64,000 nucleotides of DNA from Pseudoxanthomonas sp. PXM01 (GTDB lineage Bacteria > Pseudomonadota > Gammaproteobacteria > Xanthomonadales > Xanthomonadaceae). The stretch covers positions 1,116,001-1,180,000 of the forward strand of contig NZ_JACVAJ010000002.1 of the NCBI RefSeq assembly GCF_014851815.1. Direction: 5' to 3'. The notes beneath the pieces are model-generated. The model searched no databases and was not told the origin of the DNA. It was given only the letters and a program-made list of their open reading frames with translations. Numbering within the stretch: the stretch's first letter is position 1; every line of letters begins with the position of its first letter. Shown in pieces: positions 33,945-42,717 of the stretch. Both the position numbers and the translations under genes were made by a program.

Positions 33945-35474
33945 TCACCGCGGCACAGGACGGTTTCCCCAAACTTCGGGTCCAGCCTTGCAATAGCGAT
34001 CGATGAACGCTTGTTGCGACGGCATTGTCGCGACCGCGCTCTCGATGGGGCGGCGGATGGAAGCCAAGAGCGTACGCAGGTCGTCGTCGGCCAACGCGCG
34101 CGCCAAAGGATGGGGCGGCCCGGGCTGGATACCCTGGCCCAGCAGCACGTGCGTCCAGGAATCGACCCGGAAAAGCTCGTTCGGGTCCTGCCAGGCATGG
34201 GCGCGCTCGCGCCACGCGCGCAAGCGTATCTCCAGCGATTCGGGCAGCGCCATTTCGCGGCACGCCTTCCACATGGGCTCGTCCCGTTGCGTGGCGTGGT
34301 AGTGCAGGATGATGAAGTCGCGCACATGCTCCATCTCGGCGCGGCTGACCTCGTTGTACAGCTCGACCAGCGACGACGCGATGCCGTCGAACGGGAACAG
34401 CTGCACCAGGCGCACCACGGCGCTGATGGCCAGATGGATGCTGGTCGACTCCAGGGGTTCGATGAATCCGCTGGCCAGTCCCAGCGCCACCACGTTCTTG
34501 TTCCAGGCCTTTAGCCGGCGCCCGGTGCGGAAGGGCACCAGCCACGGCTCGCGGATCGCGGGCGCACCGACATCCCGCAACAGCTTGGCGCGCGCTTCGT
34601 CATCGGACATGTGGCGGCTGGAGAACACCAGCCCGCAACCCACGCGGTGCTGCAGCGGGATGTGCCAGCGCCAGCCGGCCTCGTGCGCGATCGCGCGCGT
34701 GTACGGCACCGGCGGCCCGACGGATTCGGTCTGTACCGCCACGGCACGGTCGCTGGGCAGCCACTCGTTCCAGTCCTCATAGCCTGTCCGCAGCGTCTGC
34801 TCGATCAGCAAGCCGCGGAAGCCGGTACAGTCAATGAACAGATCGCCTTCGATGATCTGGCCGTCCTCGAGCACGAGCGAGGCGACCGACCCGTCGTGCG
34901 CATCCTGCGTGACTTCGCGGATCTTGCCTTCCACGCGCCGCAATCCATAGCCCTCGGCGATGCGGCGGAGGAGCCTCGCGTACAGCCCCGCGTCGAAGTG
35001 GTACGCGTAGTTGACCTGCGGTTGCGTCTGCAGGGAGAACTGGTCGCCGCGCGAGGCGACCGTCTCCAGGCAGAAATCGCCGAGTTCCGAAGGCGTGCCG
35101 CGGCGCAGGCTGTCCAGCCAGAAGTGATGGAAGGCCGCTGCCCAGGTGCCCTGCCCGGTGATCCCGAACGGGTGGATGTAACGCTCGCCCGGCCGCCGCC
35201 AGTTCTCGAACGAGATGGAGAGCTTGAACGTGCCCGCCACCGCCCGCAGGAATTCCTGCTCGTCGATCTGGAGGAAACGATGGAACGTGCGGATCGGCGG
35301 TACCGTCGATTCGCCGACACCCACGGTGCCGATCTGTTCCGACTCCACTAGCGTGATCCGCAGCCTGTCACGGAACTGGTGAGACAGCGCGCAGGCCGCT
35401 AGCCAACCGGCGGTGCCGCCGCCGGCGATCACCACGTTGCGGATATGTCCTTCTGGCCCGTCTGGAGAATCCAC
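33945..35474 (-). CDS. Flavin-dependent tryptophan halogenase family protein
   Basis: From the GTG at 35474 (GGGAG eight bases upstream) the protein has 509 residues. The FAD motif GGGTAG is at 18-23. The halogenase signature GWRWHIP is at 267-273. The two catalytic residues of PrnA-type enzymes are present: Lys84 in GTFKLSIS and Glu342 in EPLESTSIH. In the family, FADH2 and O2 make HOCl, which is relayed through a channel to the Lys. The substrate here is unknown; relatives in TonB-receptor loci are mostly uncharacterised. A partner flavin reductase is not seen in the block. A GTG at 35483 is an alternative start. Confidence 0.88.
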   Translation of the reverse strand: MDSPDGPEGHIRNVVIAGGGTAGWLAACALSHQFRDRLRITLVESEQIGTVGVGESTVPPIRTFHRFLQIDEQEFLRAVAGTFKLSISFENWRRPGERYIHPFGITGQGTWAAAFHHFWLDSLRRGTPSELGDFCLETVASRGDQFSLQTQPQVNYAYHFDAGLYARLLRRIAEGYGLRRVEGKIREVTQDAHDGSVASLVLEDGQIIEGDLFIDCTGFRGLLIEQTLRTGYEDWNEWLPSDRAVAVQTESVGPPVPYTRAIAHEAGWRWHIPLQHRVGCGLVFSSRHMSDDEARAKLLRDVGAPAIREPWLVPFRTGRRLKAWNKNVVALGLASGFIEPLESTSIHLAISAVVRLVQLFPFDGIASSLVELYNEVSRAEMEHVRDFIILHYHATQRDEPMWKACREMALPESLEIRLRAWRERAHAWQDPNELFRVDSWTHVLLGQGIQPGPPHPLARALADDDLRTLLASIRRPIESAVATMPSQQAFIDRYCKAGPEVWGNRPVPR

Positions 35475-35491
35475 TGCGGTCACTCCCGTGA

Positions 35492-36511
35492 TCAGCGGTT
35501 GAGGCGGTTGATGAGCATGGCGCGGATGCGCCTGGCTCGTGTCTCGTCGATGGGGCCCAGCAGGTCGCGGCCAGGCTCCGGCAGATGCTCGCCCGCGCGC
35601 GCGGCTGGGCCGAACACGTAATAGTCGAAGATCTCCGCCCATGCGCGCTTTTCGCGTTCGGGCAGATCGCGCAACGTCCACAACGCGTGGTGCAGCGCCG
35701 GCAGCGGCGACGACAGGAATGCGGGGGACCGGCGCCACCAGTAGTTCACCAGCACGTTGAACGGCTCGAGGCTGCGCACGTGGTGCCACCACATGCTGGG
35801 GATGAAGATCGCATCGCCCGGTTCCAGCGTCGCGGTCTGCGCCGTGGCAAGCGCATCGCGGAACCGGGGATGGCGCTCGAAGTCCGGCCGGTCGAAATCG
35901 ACCACGCTGACCACCTGTCCGCCCGGCGTCGGCTCGAGCGGACCGGGATACAGGTTGCCGATCTGATCCGGCGGGAACAGGGTGAAGTGGCGCCGGCCGA
36001 CGGCGCAGCATGCGAGGTTGTTCGGGGCGTCGAAATGGCAGGAGGCGACGACGCGGTTGCCGATCCAGATGCTCGGCGGCGCGTCGATGCCGTAGCGTGC
36101 CAGCGGCAGTCCGTTCACCGCCGTGAACCCCGGCAACGAACGCTCGATCAACAGTGAGGCCACGTAGTACGTCGGCGGATGCGGATCGTCGAGGTGGGCC
36201 GCGATGCCCTCCAGCACCTCGGCGAAGCGCCCCCGCCGCACGTCGAAATTCAACTGTGTGAAGTCTTTGTTGTAAAACGGACGCCCCTGGATGTCCGCGT
36301 CACCGAATGAGTACTGGACCGGGGCGCCCGCATCCAGGCCACGTAGGTATGCCATAGCATTGTCGACGGAGCGCAGGCCTGCCTGGACCAGGCCCCAGTC
36401 GCGCGCGATCCCCTTCAGTACGACGGGTTGGCCGGCGTCTAGCAGCGCGTCCAGCGGCAGCGCATCGACACTGATATCGTGCAGCACACGCATTGCCTGG
36501 CCGTCCACCAT
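35492..36511 (-). CDS. JmjC-like cupin (Fe(II)/2-oxoglutarate-dependent oxygenase family)
   Basis: The 339-residue protein is of the cupin_8/JmjC type. Residues around 15-30 (PLDALLDAGQPVVLKGIARD) form the typical start. Metal ligands are probably His and Asp in SCHFDAPNN near 160 and His in PSMWWHHVRS near 245. FTLFPPDQIGNLYPGPLEP is the conserved strand between them. Such proteins hydroxylate proteins or small molecules. Its position between sapC and the halogenase gene suggests joint action on a shared target, which is inference. It starts 4 bp after the sapC stop. Confidence 0.82.
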   Translation of the reverse strand: MVDGQAMRVLHDISVDALPLDALLDAGQPVVLKGIARDWGLVQAGLRSVDNAMAYLRGLDAGAPVQYSFGDADIQGRPFYNKDFTQLNFDVRRGRFAEVLEGIAAHLDDPHPPTYYVASLLIERSLPGFTAVNGLPLARYGIDAPPSIWIGNRVVASCHFDAPNNLACCAVGRRHFTLFPPDQIGNLYPGPLEPTPGGQVVSVVDFDRPDFERHPRFRDALATAQTATLEPGDAIFIPSMWWHHVRSLEPFNVLVNYWWRRSPAFLSSPLPALHHALWTLRDLPEREKRAWAEIFDYYVFGPAARAGEHLPEPGRDLLGPIDETRARRIRAMLINRLNR

Positions 36512-36515
36512 CGCG

Positions 36516-37271
36516 TCAATGCCCGCCGGATGTCGGAGATTCCTGGGCGCGCAAGCGACGCTGCTTCTCGGCCATCAGGCGACGCACGTTGTGCAGCGAA
36601 GCGAGCATCAGGTAGGCGCCTTCGAGGTAGCCGGCCCGGTGGAGCGCATGCAGCGTCGACGCGTCGAGCGCACCCAGCCGCTCCCGGTCGATGCCGTGCA
36701 GGCCATTGACCGCAACCCGGTGCTGGCCATCCAGTTGAACGTCGAGGCTGACCGGCTGGATTAGACCGGCAGCATCCAGGGCCGCGAACATCTCGCTACC
36801 GAACGCGCTGCCGTCGCGGATGCCCCGCAGCACGTCCACCATGTGATCGAGATACGGCGTATTGCCGCCCTGCGGCAGGAACATCGGCTCCCCGACGACG
36901 AAGTTCACCCGCGGATGCTCCACATCCACATGCATCACCGCTTCCTGCCGAAGCTCGCCGTCGATCCGCTGCTCCTGGAAACCGATCAGGAAGGGACCCT
37001 TCGCGGCGGCGCCGGGGAGATAGCTCGCATTCCAGTGGCCGTCGCGCAGGAAGAGATTTTCACGCTGCTCGAAGCCCAGCAACGCGACCGACTGCCACGT
37101 CCCGTCGGCGGGGTCCTTGCGAAGGAAGATCGGGTACTCCCGCTGCAACTCGGCGAATTCGCTGGGAAACGCCGGCACCATCCCGACATCGTCTCCGAAC
37201 TCGGGCCCGAAGCCGGTGGCGATACGGAGGTCTTTGTGCGACACATTATTGAGAAGTTCGTAACGGGCCAT
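36516..37271 (-). CDS. SapC family protein
   Basis: The 251-residue protein matches the SapC family known next to TonB receptors and halogenases: MARYELLNNVSHKDLRIATG at the start, EYPIFLRKDPADG, LGFEQRENLFL, and a conserved AYLMLASLHNVRRLMAEKQ helix near the end. It has no signal peptide or membrane segment. The name comes from an S-layer-linked protein and says little about role here. It heads the four-gene halogenase block, about 160 bp downstream of the TonB-receptor gene, from which a strong terminator separates it. Confidence 0.87.
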   Translation of the reverse strand: MARYELLNNVSHKDLRIATGFGPEFGDDVGMVPAFPSEFAELQREYPIFLRKDPADGTWQSVALLGFEQRENLFLRDGHWNASYLPGAAAKGPFLIGFQEQRIDGELRQEAVMHVDVEHPRVNFVVGEPMFLPQGGNTPYLDHMVDVLRGIRDGSAFGSEMFAALDAAGLIQPVSLDVQLDGQHRVAVNGLHGIDRERLGALDASTLHALHRAGYLEGAYLMLASLHNVRRLMAEKQRRLRAQESPTSGGH

Positions 37272-37363
37272 CGTCTGCCTGTATCGGGAGTCGTGAGTCG
37301 TCAGGCAATACTAACGCCGGCCGCTGACATCCGCGCCAGTCCGCCGCATGCGTTGGTCTCGTG

Positions 37364-37392
37364 AAAAAGGACCGCTGCTCGCGCAGCGGTCC
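37364..37392 (-). terminator. Rho-independent terminator after the TonB-receptor gene
   Basis: GGACCGCTGC-TCGC-GCAGCGGTCC is a perfect 10-bp stem followed on the minus strand by TTTTT. It lies 39 bp past the receptor stop and before sapC, so the halogenase block is either attenuated or has its own promoter. Confidence 0.85.
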
Positions 37393-37430
37393 CGCTCGGC
37401 GACATCCAGAGAGGGTGGTTATCGCCTAAC

Positions 37431-40400
37431 TCAGAACTTGTAGCGCATGCCGAGCATGAACCTCGGATCCTGGTCGGCCAGCTTCACGATCATCTGGTCG
37501 GTGCGCGCGCGCCAACGGACATCCTCGCCCGTCAGGTTGATCGCTTCGAGGCCGAAGGACCAGTGGTCATCGAGCGTGTAGTTGACGCTGAGGTCCCACT
37601 GCTCGTACTCCTCCACGTAGTAGGGATTGCGGCTCGCGCCCTGGTTGGCGAGGATCAGGTATTCATCGCGCCAGTTCCACGCCAGGCGCACCGACCACCC
37701 GTATTTTTCGTACATGAGCATGGCGTTGGCCGTATCGCTCAGGCCCGTCAGCGCGAACTGGTCGATGGCCGGATCACCGCCATCGTCGTAGCCCACGTCG
37801 CCGCGCACGACGGTGTAGTTGGCCAGGATGCCGAAGCCCGTGTCACCGAAGAAGTACTGCCCACCCAGTTCCCACCCGTGCAGCTTGGACTGGTTCTGGT
37901 TGATCGGCCGGTTGACGTTGAATTGATACAGCGGATCGTCGGCTTCACCATAGAGGTTGTACGCCGCCTCAGTCGCCAGTATCTGCGCGCCGGTGCCGTT
38001 GAACGCCGCCAGGCCGGCCGGATCGTTGCGCAGCAACGCCAGTGCCGTGAACAGCGAGGTGTCGTTCGCCGAACAGGCCGCCGCGTTGGCCGCACCGACC
38101 TGGGCGACGCACGCTGCGCTGGTCAGGAACGCCAATGCCGTCTGGGCATCCGGTCCGGACGTGGGATCCCGCAGACCGTACAGGGACTCCTGGCCCACCG
38201 TGTTGCCGATGAAGTTGTCGACCGACTTGTTCCAGTACGTCAATGACACATAGCTCGCATCGGCGAAGTACCACTCAAGCGCGAGGTCCAGATTGTCCGA
38301 TTCCAGCGGCTTCAGGCTGGGGTTCTGCGCGTTGCCACTCGCACGCACGGACGGGTCGAGCAGGACGGAACCGAAGGGCTGCTGAGCGCCCGGGCCGGCA
38401 TAGAGGTTGCCATACGGGGCGCGGGCGATAGTCTTGCCGAACGACGCACGACCCTTCAGCTCATCGGTGAAATCGATGCTGAAGTCGAGGTTGGGCAGGA
38501 TGTAGCTATAGCTGGCCTTCTCGCTGAAGGGCTGCTGCTCGTCCGACAGCACGATGCGGAAGTCGTTGTTGGCCTGCCACTCGATGGCTTCGGGGATCGC
38601 AATCACGGAGGTAGACACGACATCCGTCGTCTCGTACCTGACGCCCAGCCGGGTGTTGGTACGCATGCCGCCCAACTCGCCATCGAGTTCGATCTGGAAG
38701 TAGGCCGAGTTGGTCTTCTCCTCCACGCGGTTGTCGGCCGCACGCTGCGGGCTGACACCCAGCCCCACGCCATATTGGCCCGCGGCCCACTGGGCGAGTT
38801 CGGCAGCATTGCCACGCCAAGCCGGCCAGCTGACCGCGCTGTAGTCGTCGAACATACCGACGATGTTCACAGGACGCAGCAGATCCACCAGACCGGCCGC
38901 CGTGTCCGAATCGACGTTGGCCACGCCCCAGTCGCCAAGCGTGGAATACGCTTCTGCCGCTTGGATGCGATGGGTAGTGGACTTGTTGGTGTCCACGCCG
39001 AACTGGAAGCGACCCTGGTCGAAACTCCACTCACCGTCGATGCGGGCCTGTTTGATCTCGCTGACCTGTGTCTGCGCATTGATGCGAAGCACTTGGGAGC
39101 CGATCTCGCCTTCCACGAATCCGGGGTTGACCACGCCGTTGGTCCCCGCGATCGCATCGCCATCGGTGGGGTACCAGGTCTGCGTACCGACCGGCAGGCC
39201 ATTATTGAACGCCAGCTCCTGCACCCAGGTGCCGCCGCAGTGCGGTCCGGTCGTGCAGTTGTTGGTGCCGGCGATGCTCATGAAGATCGAGCCACCGCCG
39301 GTCAGCGGATCGTTCGGCCGGCTCTCATTCTTCGAATTGTGGGCGTCGAAGGTGAGGCGGAAGTTGTCGTTCACGTCCCAGGCCGCGTTGAGGCCCAGCG
39401 AACCCAGCTTGTACTTCTGCATGCTGCGCTGCTGTTCCAGGCCGAAATCCTTGGTGCCGGCGATTTCGCGGATGTACACCGGCACAGCGACCGCGCCGCT
39501 GGTATCGAACTCGATATCGGTGTAGTTGCTGTTCTGCAGCCACATCGCCTGCTCACCGCGGTTCTCGGTGATCTCGTTTGTCGAATAGGTGTAGTCCAGC
39601 GTCAGGGTCAGGCTGTCGGTCGGCGCGAATTGCACCACGGCCTGGCCGTTTACGCGCTCGCGTTCGAATTCCGAGAACGCATAGCGGAGATCGTTCGGGC
39701 GCGCATACAGGTCACCGACCGCAGGCGCATTGACCACGTTGGGATTGCCCGGCATGGTTCCGGTCCAGGGCTGCACGTTCCAGTAGTTCTCGGTCGCCTG
39801 CACCGAGCCGCCCTTGCGCTTCTGCTGACTCGCACTCAGGCTGACACCGAACGTCTTGTCCGGATTGGTGTAGCTGAAGATGCCCGACAACTCCGGTGTG
39901 ATGCTGTTGTCGAACGGCTCGCTCTGGTCCGAGACGGCTTTCATGCCCGCGTTCGCGACGACACCTTCATAGTTGAAGGGCCGTGCTGTGAGGATGTTGA
40001 TGGTCGCACCGATGCCTCCGCTTGGCACCTGTGCCTGGGCGGTCTTATAGACTTCGATGCCGTTGATCGCCTCTGCCGCGAGCTGCGCAAAGTTGAACGC
40101 ACGCGTGCCACCATCCACGCCGCCGATCGCGACCTGACCGGACGCGCCGAATGCATCGGCACCAGGCATCTGGCGCCCGTTGAGGGTCACCATGTTGAAC
40201 TGCGGACCGAAACCACGCGCCGTTACCTGCGCACCTTCGCCGTCCCGGCGCTCGATCGAGATGCCGGTGATACGCTGGAGCGACTCGGCGAGGTTCGTAT
40301 CGGGGAACTTGCCGATGTCCTCGGCACTGATGGCGTCGACGACGCCGGCCGAGTCGCGCTTGATGTCCATCGCTTGGCTGAGGCTACCGCGGATGCCGGT

Positions 40401-40577
40401 CACGACCACCGAATCCAGTGTCGTGGCATCGCGCGCCGCCTGCGCCTGCTCTTGTTGGGGAGCCTGGGCTTGCGCCTGGGTTTGCGTTTCCTGGCCAAAC
40501 GCGGGGTTGATGACCAGCACGCCCCCGACGAAGGTGAACATGGCCTTCGATTTGAATTTCGCCAACTTCCGGCTCAT
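37431..40577 (-). CDS. TonB-dependent receptor of the xylan locus
   Basis: The 1,048-residue outer-membrane protein has a signal peptide (about 1-28), a Gln/Ala-rich linker (TQAQAQAPQQEQAQAA), a TonB box-like stretch LDSVVVTGIR, a plug domain (DAISAEDIGKFPDTNLAESL, GFGPQFNMVTLNGRQMPG) and a large barrel ending in LGMRYKF with terminal Phe. The plug motifs are those of the Caulobacter/Xanthomonas carbohydrate TonB receptors, so it should import xylo-oligosaccharides with TonB energy. An XylR-box palindrome lies about 235 bp upstream. It heads the second xylan block. Confidence 0.92.
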   Translation of the reverse strand: MSRKLAKFKSKAMFTFVGGVLVINPAFGQETQTQAQAQAPQQEQAQAARDATTLDSVVVTGIRGSLSQAMDIKRDSAGVVDAISAEDIGKFPDTNLAESLQRITGISIERRDGEGAQVTARGFGPQFNMVTLNGRQMPGADAFGASGQVAIGGVDGGTRAFNFAQLAAEAINGIEVYKTAQAQVPSGGIGATINILTARPFNYEGVVANAGMKAVSDQSEPFDNSITPELSGIFSYTNPDKTFGVSLSASQQKRKGGSVQATENYWNVQPWTGTMPGNPNVVNAPAVGDLYARPNDLRYAFSEFERERVNGQAVVQFAPTDSLTLTLDYTYSTNEITENRGEQAMWLQNSNYTDIEFDTSGAVAVPVYIREIAGTKDFGLEQQRSMQKYKLGSLGLNAAWDVNDNFRLTFDAHNSKNESRPNDPLTGGGSIFMSIAGTNNCTTGPHCGGTWVQELAFNNGLPVGTQTWYPTDGDAIAGTNGVVNPGFVEGEIGSQVLRINAQTQVSEIKQARIDGEWSFDQGRFQFGVDTNKSTTHRIQAAEAYSTLGDWGVANVDSDTAAGLVDLLRPVNIVGMFDDYSAVSWPAWRGNAAELAQWAAGQYGVGLGVSPQRAADNRVEEKTNSAYFQIELDGELGGMRTNTRLGVRYETTDVVSTSVIAIPEAIEWQANNDFRIVLSDEQQPFSEKASYSYILPNLDFSIDFTDELKGRASFGKTIARAPYGNLYAGPGAQQPFGSVLLDPSVRASGNAQNPSLKPLESDNLDLALEWYFADASYVSLTYWNKSVDNFIGNTVGQESLYGLRDPTSGPDAQTALAFLTSAACVAQVGAANAAACSANDTSLFTALALLRNDPAGLAAFNGTGAQILATEAAYNLYGEADDPLYQFNVNRPINQNQSKLHGWELGGQYFFGDTGFGILANYTVVRGDVGYDDGGDPAIDQFALTGLSDTANAMLMYEKYGWSVRLAWNWRDEYLILANQGASRNPYYVEEYEQWDLSVNYTLDDHWSFGLEAINLTGEDVRWRARTDQMIVKLADQDPRFMLGMRYKF

Positions 40578-41014
40578 GAACTTGCCCTCAGGTCTGGAGT
40601 TCTACGGAAACTGCACGCACTCATGGATGTCCCCTCTCGCTACGATCAGTTGGATGTACCGCCCCCCCCGGGGCGCCCACGGGCATGGCCCGCCTTCCAG
40701 CCCCGACACTGCAAGACCTAACTGGGCTCGCCACCTATGCCGGACTTCTCACGTATTCAGACGACGACGCGGCGGGCTAGCGTTCCCAGAAATCCGGTTA
40801 GCTCTGGAATAATGGTAGCGCTACCATCGCGTTGGAGCGCAGACTAATCACGCACATTCCCGGTTGTCACCATGCAGCGCAGCAAAGTCCCAGCAGATCA
40901 ATGCGTGAGGGCGGTCTTACCGACCACCCGGCAGCCCGAGAAAACGGTTTCAGCTCCGGGCGTGCGCAAGTAACCGCAATTTCAGCCCGGCAGGACCCAT
41001 CGAGAGCACCGAGA
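40578..41014. other. Divergent regulatory region between the TonB receptor and LacI paralogue 2
   Basis: No gene seen. A run of eight C followed by GGGG lies near 40663-40674 and the perfect XylR-box palindrome at 40812-40827. The LacI frame is open upstream of its GTG, but the extension has no recognisable domain. Confidence 0.5.
40812..40827. promoter_or_regulatory. XylR-box palindrome between TonB receptor and LacI paralogue 2
   Basis: ATGGTAGCGCTACCAT is a perfect 16-bp palindrome centred on GCGC, the strongest LacI-type operator in the window. It can serve both divergent genes. Confidence 0.85.
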
Positions 41015-42124
41015 GTGAACAAGACATCGAAAGCCGTTCGCCGCAAAGGGCGGGCTGTCACCATCGACGAGGTCGCACAGCACGCCCGCGTGTCCCCCAT
41101 GACGGTCTCGCGAGTCATCAATGGTCACACGGGCGTGCGCGAAGCCAATCGCGAGCGCGTGCGACGTAGTGTGAAGGAGCTCGGCTACCGCCCCAATGCT
41201 GCGGCGAGCGCGCTTGCCGCGGCGCAGAGCACCTCTATCGCGCTCATCTACACGAACCCAAGTTCGAACTACCTGCGTGAGCTCCTCGTCGGCGCATTGC
41301 GGGGTTCCGCACGTGCCGCTGCACAGCTGACGATCGCCGCGTGGGATGGACTAGATCCGCGGGGCCGTCGCGATGCCGCACGCCAGCTGGCAAACAGCGT
41401 TTCTGGCGTGATACTGCCTCCGCCCTTGTGCGAGTCAAAAGTGATCGTTTCCGAGTTCGCGAAAGCCGGAGTGCCCGTAGTCGCGATCGCATCGGGCGAA
41501 TTCAGCAGCACCATCTCCTGCGTGCGTATCGACGACCATCGAGCGAGTCATGACATGGTCGCCCACCTGATCGCGCACGGGCACTCGAGAATTGGGTATA
41601 TCAAGGGCGATCCAAACCAGACCGCCAGCGCGCACCGGTGGCAGGGTTACAGGGACGCGTTGACTGAAGCGGGCATCACTTATGACGACAAGCTGGTCCA
41701 GCCCGGACATTTCACCTATCGATCGGGACTGGAGGCAGCTGAGCGACTCTTAGCGTTGCGGAATCCTCCAACCGCTATTTTCGCGAGCAATGACGACATG
41801 GCATCGGCGGTGGTATCGGTCGCGCACCGGCGAGGCCTCGACGTGCCCCGAGATCTTTCGGTGGTCGGGTTTGACGACACTTCGGCCGCAACAATGGTGT
41901 GGCCAGAGCTGACTACGATCCATCAACCTATCGCCGCAATGGCAGACGCGGCCATTGATATTCTGCTTCGCCAGCTGCGAAACGCGCCTCGATCAACGCG
42001 TGTGGTGGTCAATCACGTGGTTCCGCATCAACTCGTAAAGCGTGATTCTGTCGCCAACGCCGAGATTCTTGCGGGGGCGAGTGGAGTACGTCCATGCTCC
42101 AGGACGACGAGCAGTCATAAGTGA
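41015..42124 (+). CDS. LacI-family regulator, XylR-like, paralogue 2
   Basis: The 369-residue protein starts at a GTG with GAGAGCACC upstream. It is a close paralogue of the regulator at 27501: VTIDEVAQHARVSPMTVSRV in the helix-turn-helix, and shared long stretches in the effector domain such as SGVILPPPLCES, SVAHRRGLDVPRDLSVVGFD and TTIHQPIA. The recognition helix is identical in key positions (SPMTVSRVIN), so both should bind the same box. It is divergent from the TonB-receptor gene, with a perfect operator between them. The C-terminal ~20 residues are a unique tail. Confidence 0.87.
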   Translation: MNKTSKAVRRKGRAVTIDEVAQHARVSPMTVSRVINGHTGVREANRERVRRSVKELGYRPNAAASALAAAQSTSIALIYTNPSSNYLRELLVGALRGSARAAAQLTIAAWDGLDPRGRRDAARQLANSVSGVILPPPLCESKVIVSEFAKAGVPVVAIASGEFSSTISCVRIDDHRASHDMVAHLIAHGHSRIGYIKGDPNQTASAHRWQGYRDALTEAGITYDDKLVQPGHFTYRSGLEAAERLLALRNPPTAIFASNDDMASAVVSVAHRRGLDVPRDLSVVGFDDTSAATMVWPELTTIHQPIAAMADAAIDILLRQLRNAPRSTRVVVNHVVPHQLVKRDSVANAEILAGASGVRPCSRTTSSHK

Positions 42125-42202
42125 ACGCTACTGCCACGACTTCGTGAACGGGCATTGCAACTTTAGACCACCGTACGACTTGAGTGATTCGAGGCTTTGA
42201 GT

Positions 42203-42230
42203 CACGTCCGCTTTGGGTCGGAAGCAGACA
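42203..42230. repeat. Dispersed palindromic repeat, copy 6 (GGGTCGG-core subtype)
   Basis: CACGTCCGCTTTGGGTCGG followed by AAGCAGACA, just outside the right end of the xylan locus. Confidence 0.7.
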
Positions 42231-42246
42231 ATCTCCAGAGCGCCAG

Positions 42247-42717
42247 CTAAGCGCCCGGCAGTCGCCTAACCCCATAAGTCGCTTCCGCCGCCTCGATCTG
42301 CGATGACTCCGATGTGCTCTCTCCGAAAAGCAGGTAGCTTGGCGCTACAATCTCGACCGTCCTTTCCACTTGGATCACAAAGACACTCCGGACCGGGAAC
42401 CGATCTCCTACGATCGGAAGCAGAGGCGTCACCCATTTTCGATAGTCTTCCGTATGCCGCCTGACGTTGATGGCTGAGCCCATCATCTTGTGGCCCTTCT
42501 GTACGAGGATGTCCACCAGGCTCACGCATACGCGCGGATTCTCTTCGATGTTCTTCGCACTGACAGGAGACGCGATGTTCGCGATGACCACATGTCGATC
42601 ATCGAAGGCTCGGAAAACCTCCTTGGGGGACACGTTGGGCTGACCATTCGCGTCCGCCGTGGCCAGCCAGCAGAGTACGCTGGCTTCCATCGACGTTCGG
42701 ACCTTATCGGTCAACAT
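42247..42717 (-). CDS. Pyridoxamine 5'-phosphate oxidase-like flavoprotein
   Basis: The 156-residue protein has the split-barrel FMN-binding fold. CWLATADANGQPNVSPKEVF near residues 15-34 is the typical start, VIANIASPVSAKNIEENPRV the FMN-phosphate region, and FVIQVERTVEIVAPSYLLF the final strand. Members oxidise or reduce varied small molecules, often with F420 or FMN; PdxH-specific residues are not evident. GGGAGAGG precedes the ATG at 42717. It lies downstream of a LysR gene and overlaps its end by 14 bases, so the two are cotranscribed. Confidence 0.82.
   Translation of the reverse strand: MLTDKVRTSMEASVLCWLATADANGQPNVSPKEVFRAFDDRHVVIANIASPVSAKNIEENPRVCVSLVDILVQKGHKMMGSAINVRRHTEDYRKWVTPLLPIVGDRFPVRSVFVIQVERTVEIVAPSYLLFGESTSESSQIEAAEATYGVRRLPGA

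Noticed and set aside
33945-36011. A longer halogenase frame starting at 36011
   Set aside because: The extra N-terminal codons lie inside the JmjC-like gene and have no domain; the FAD motif starts right after the GTG at 35474.
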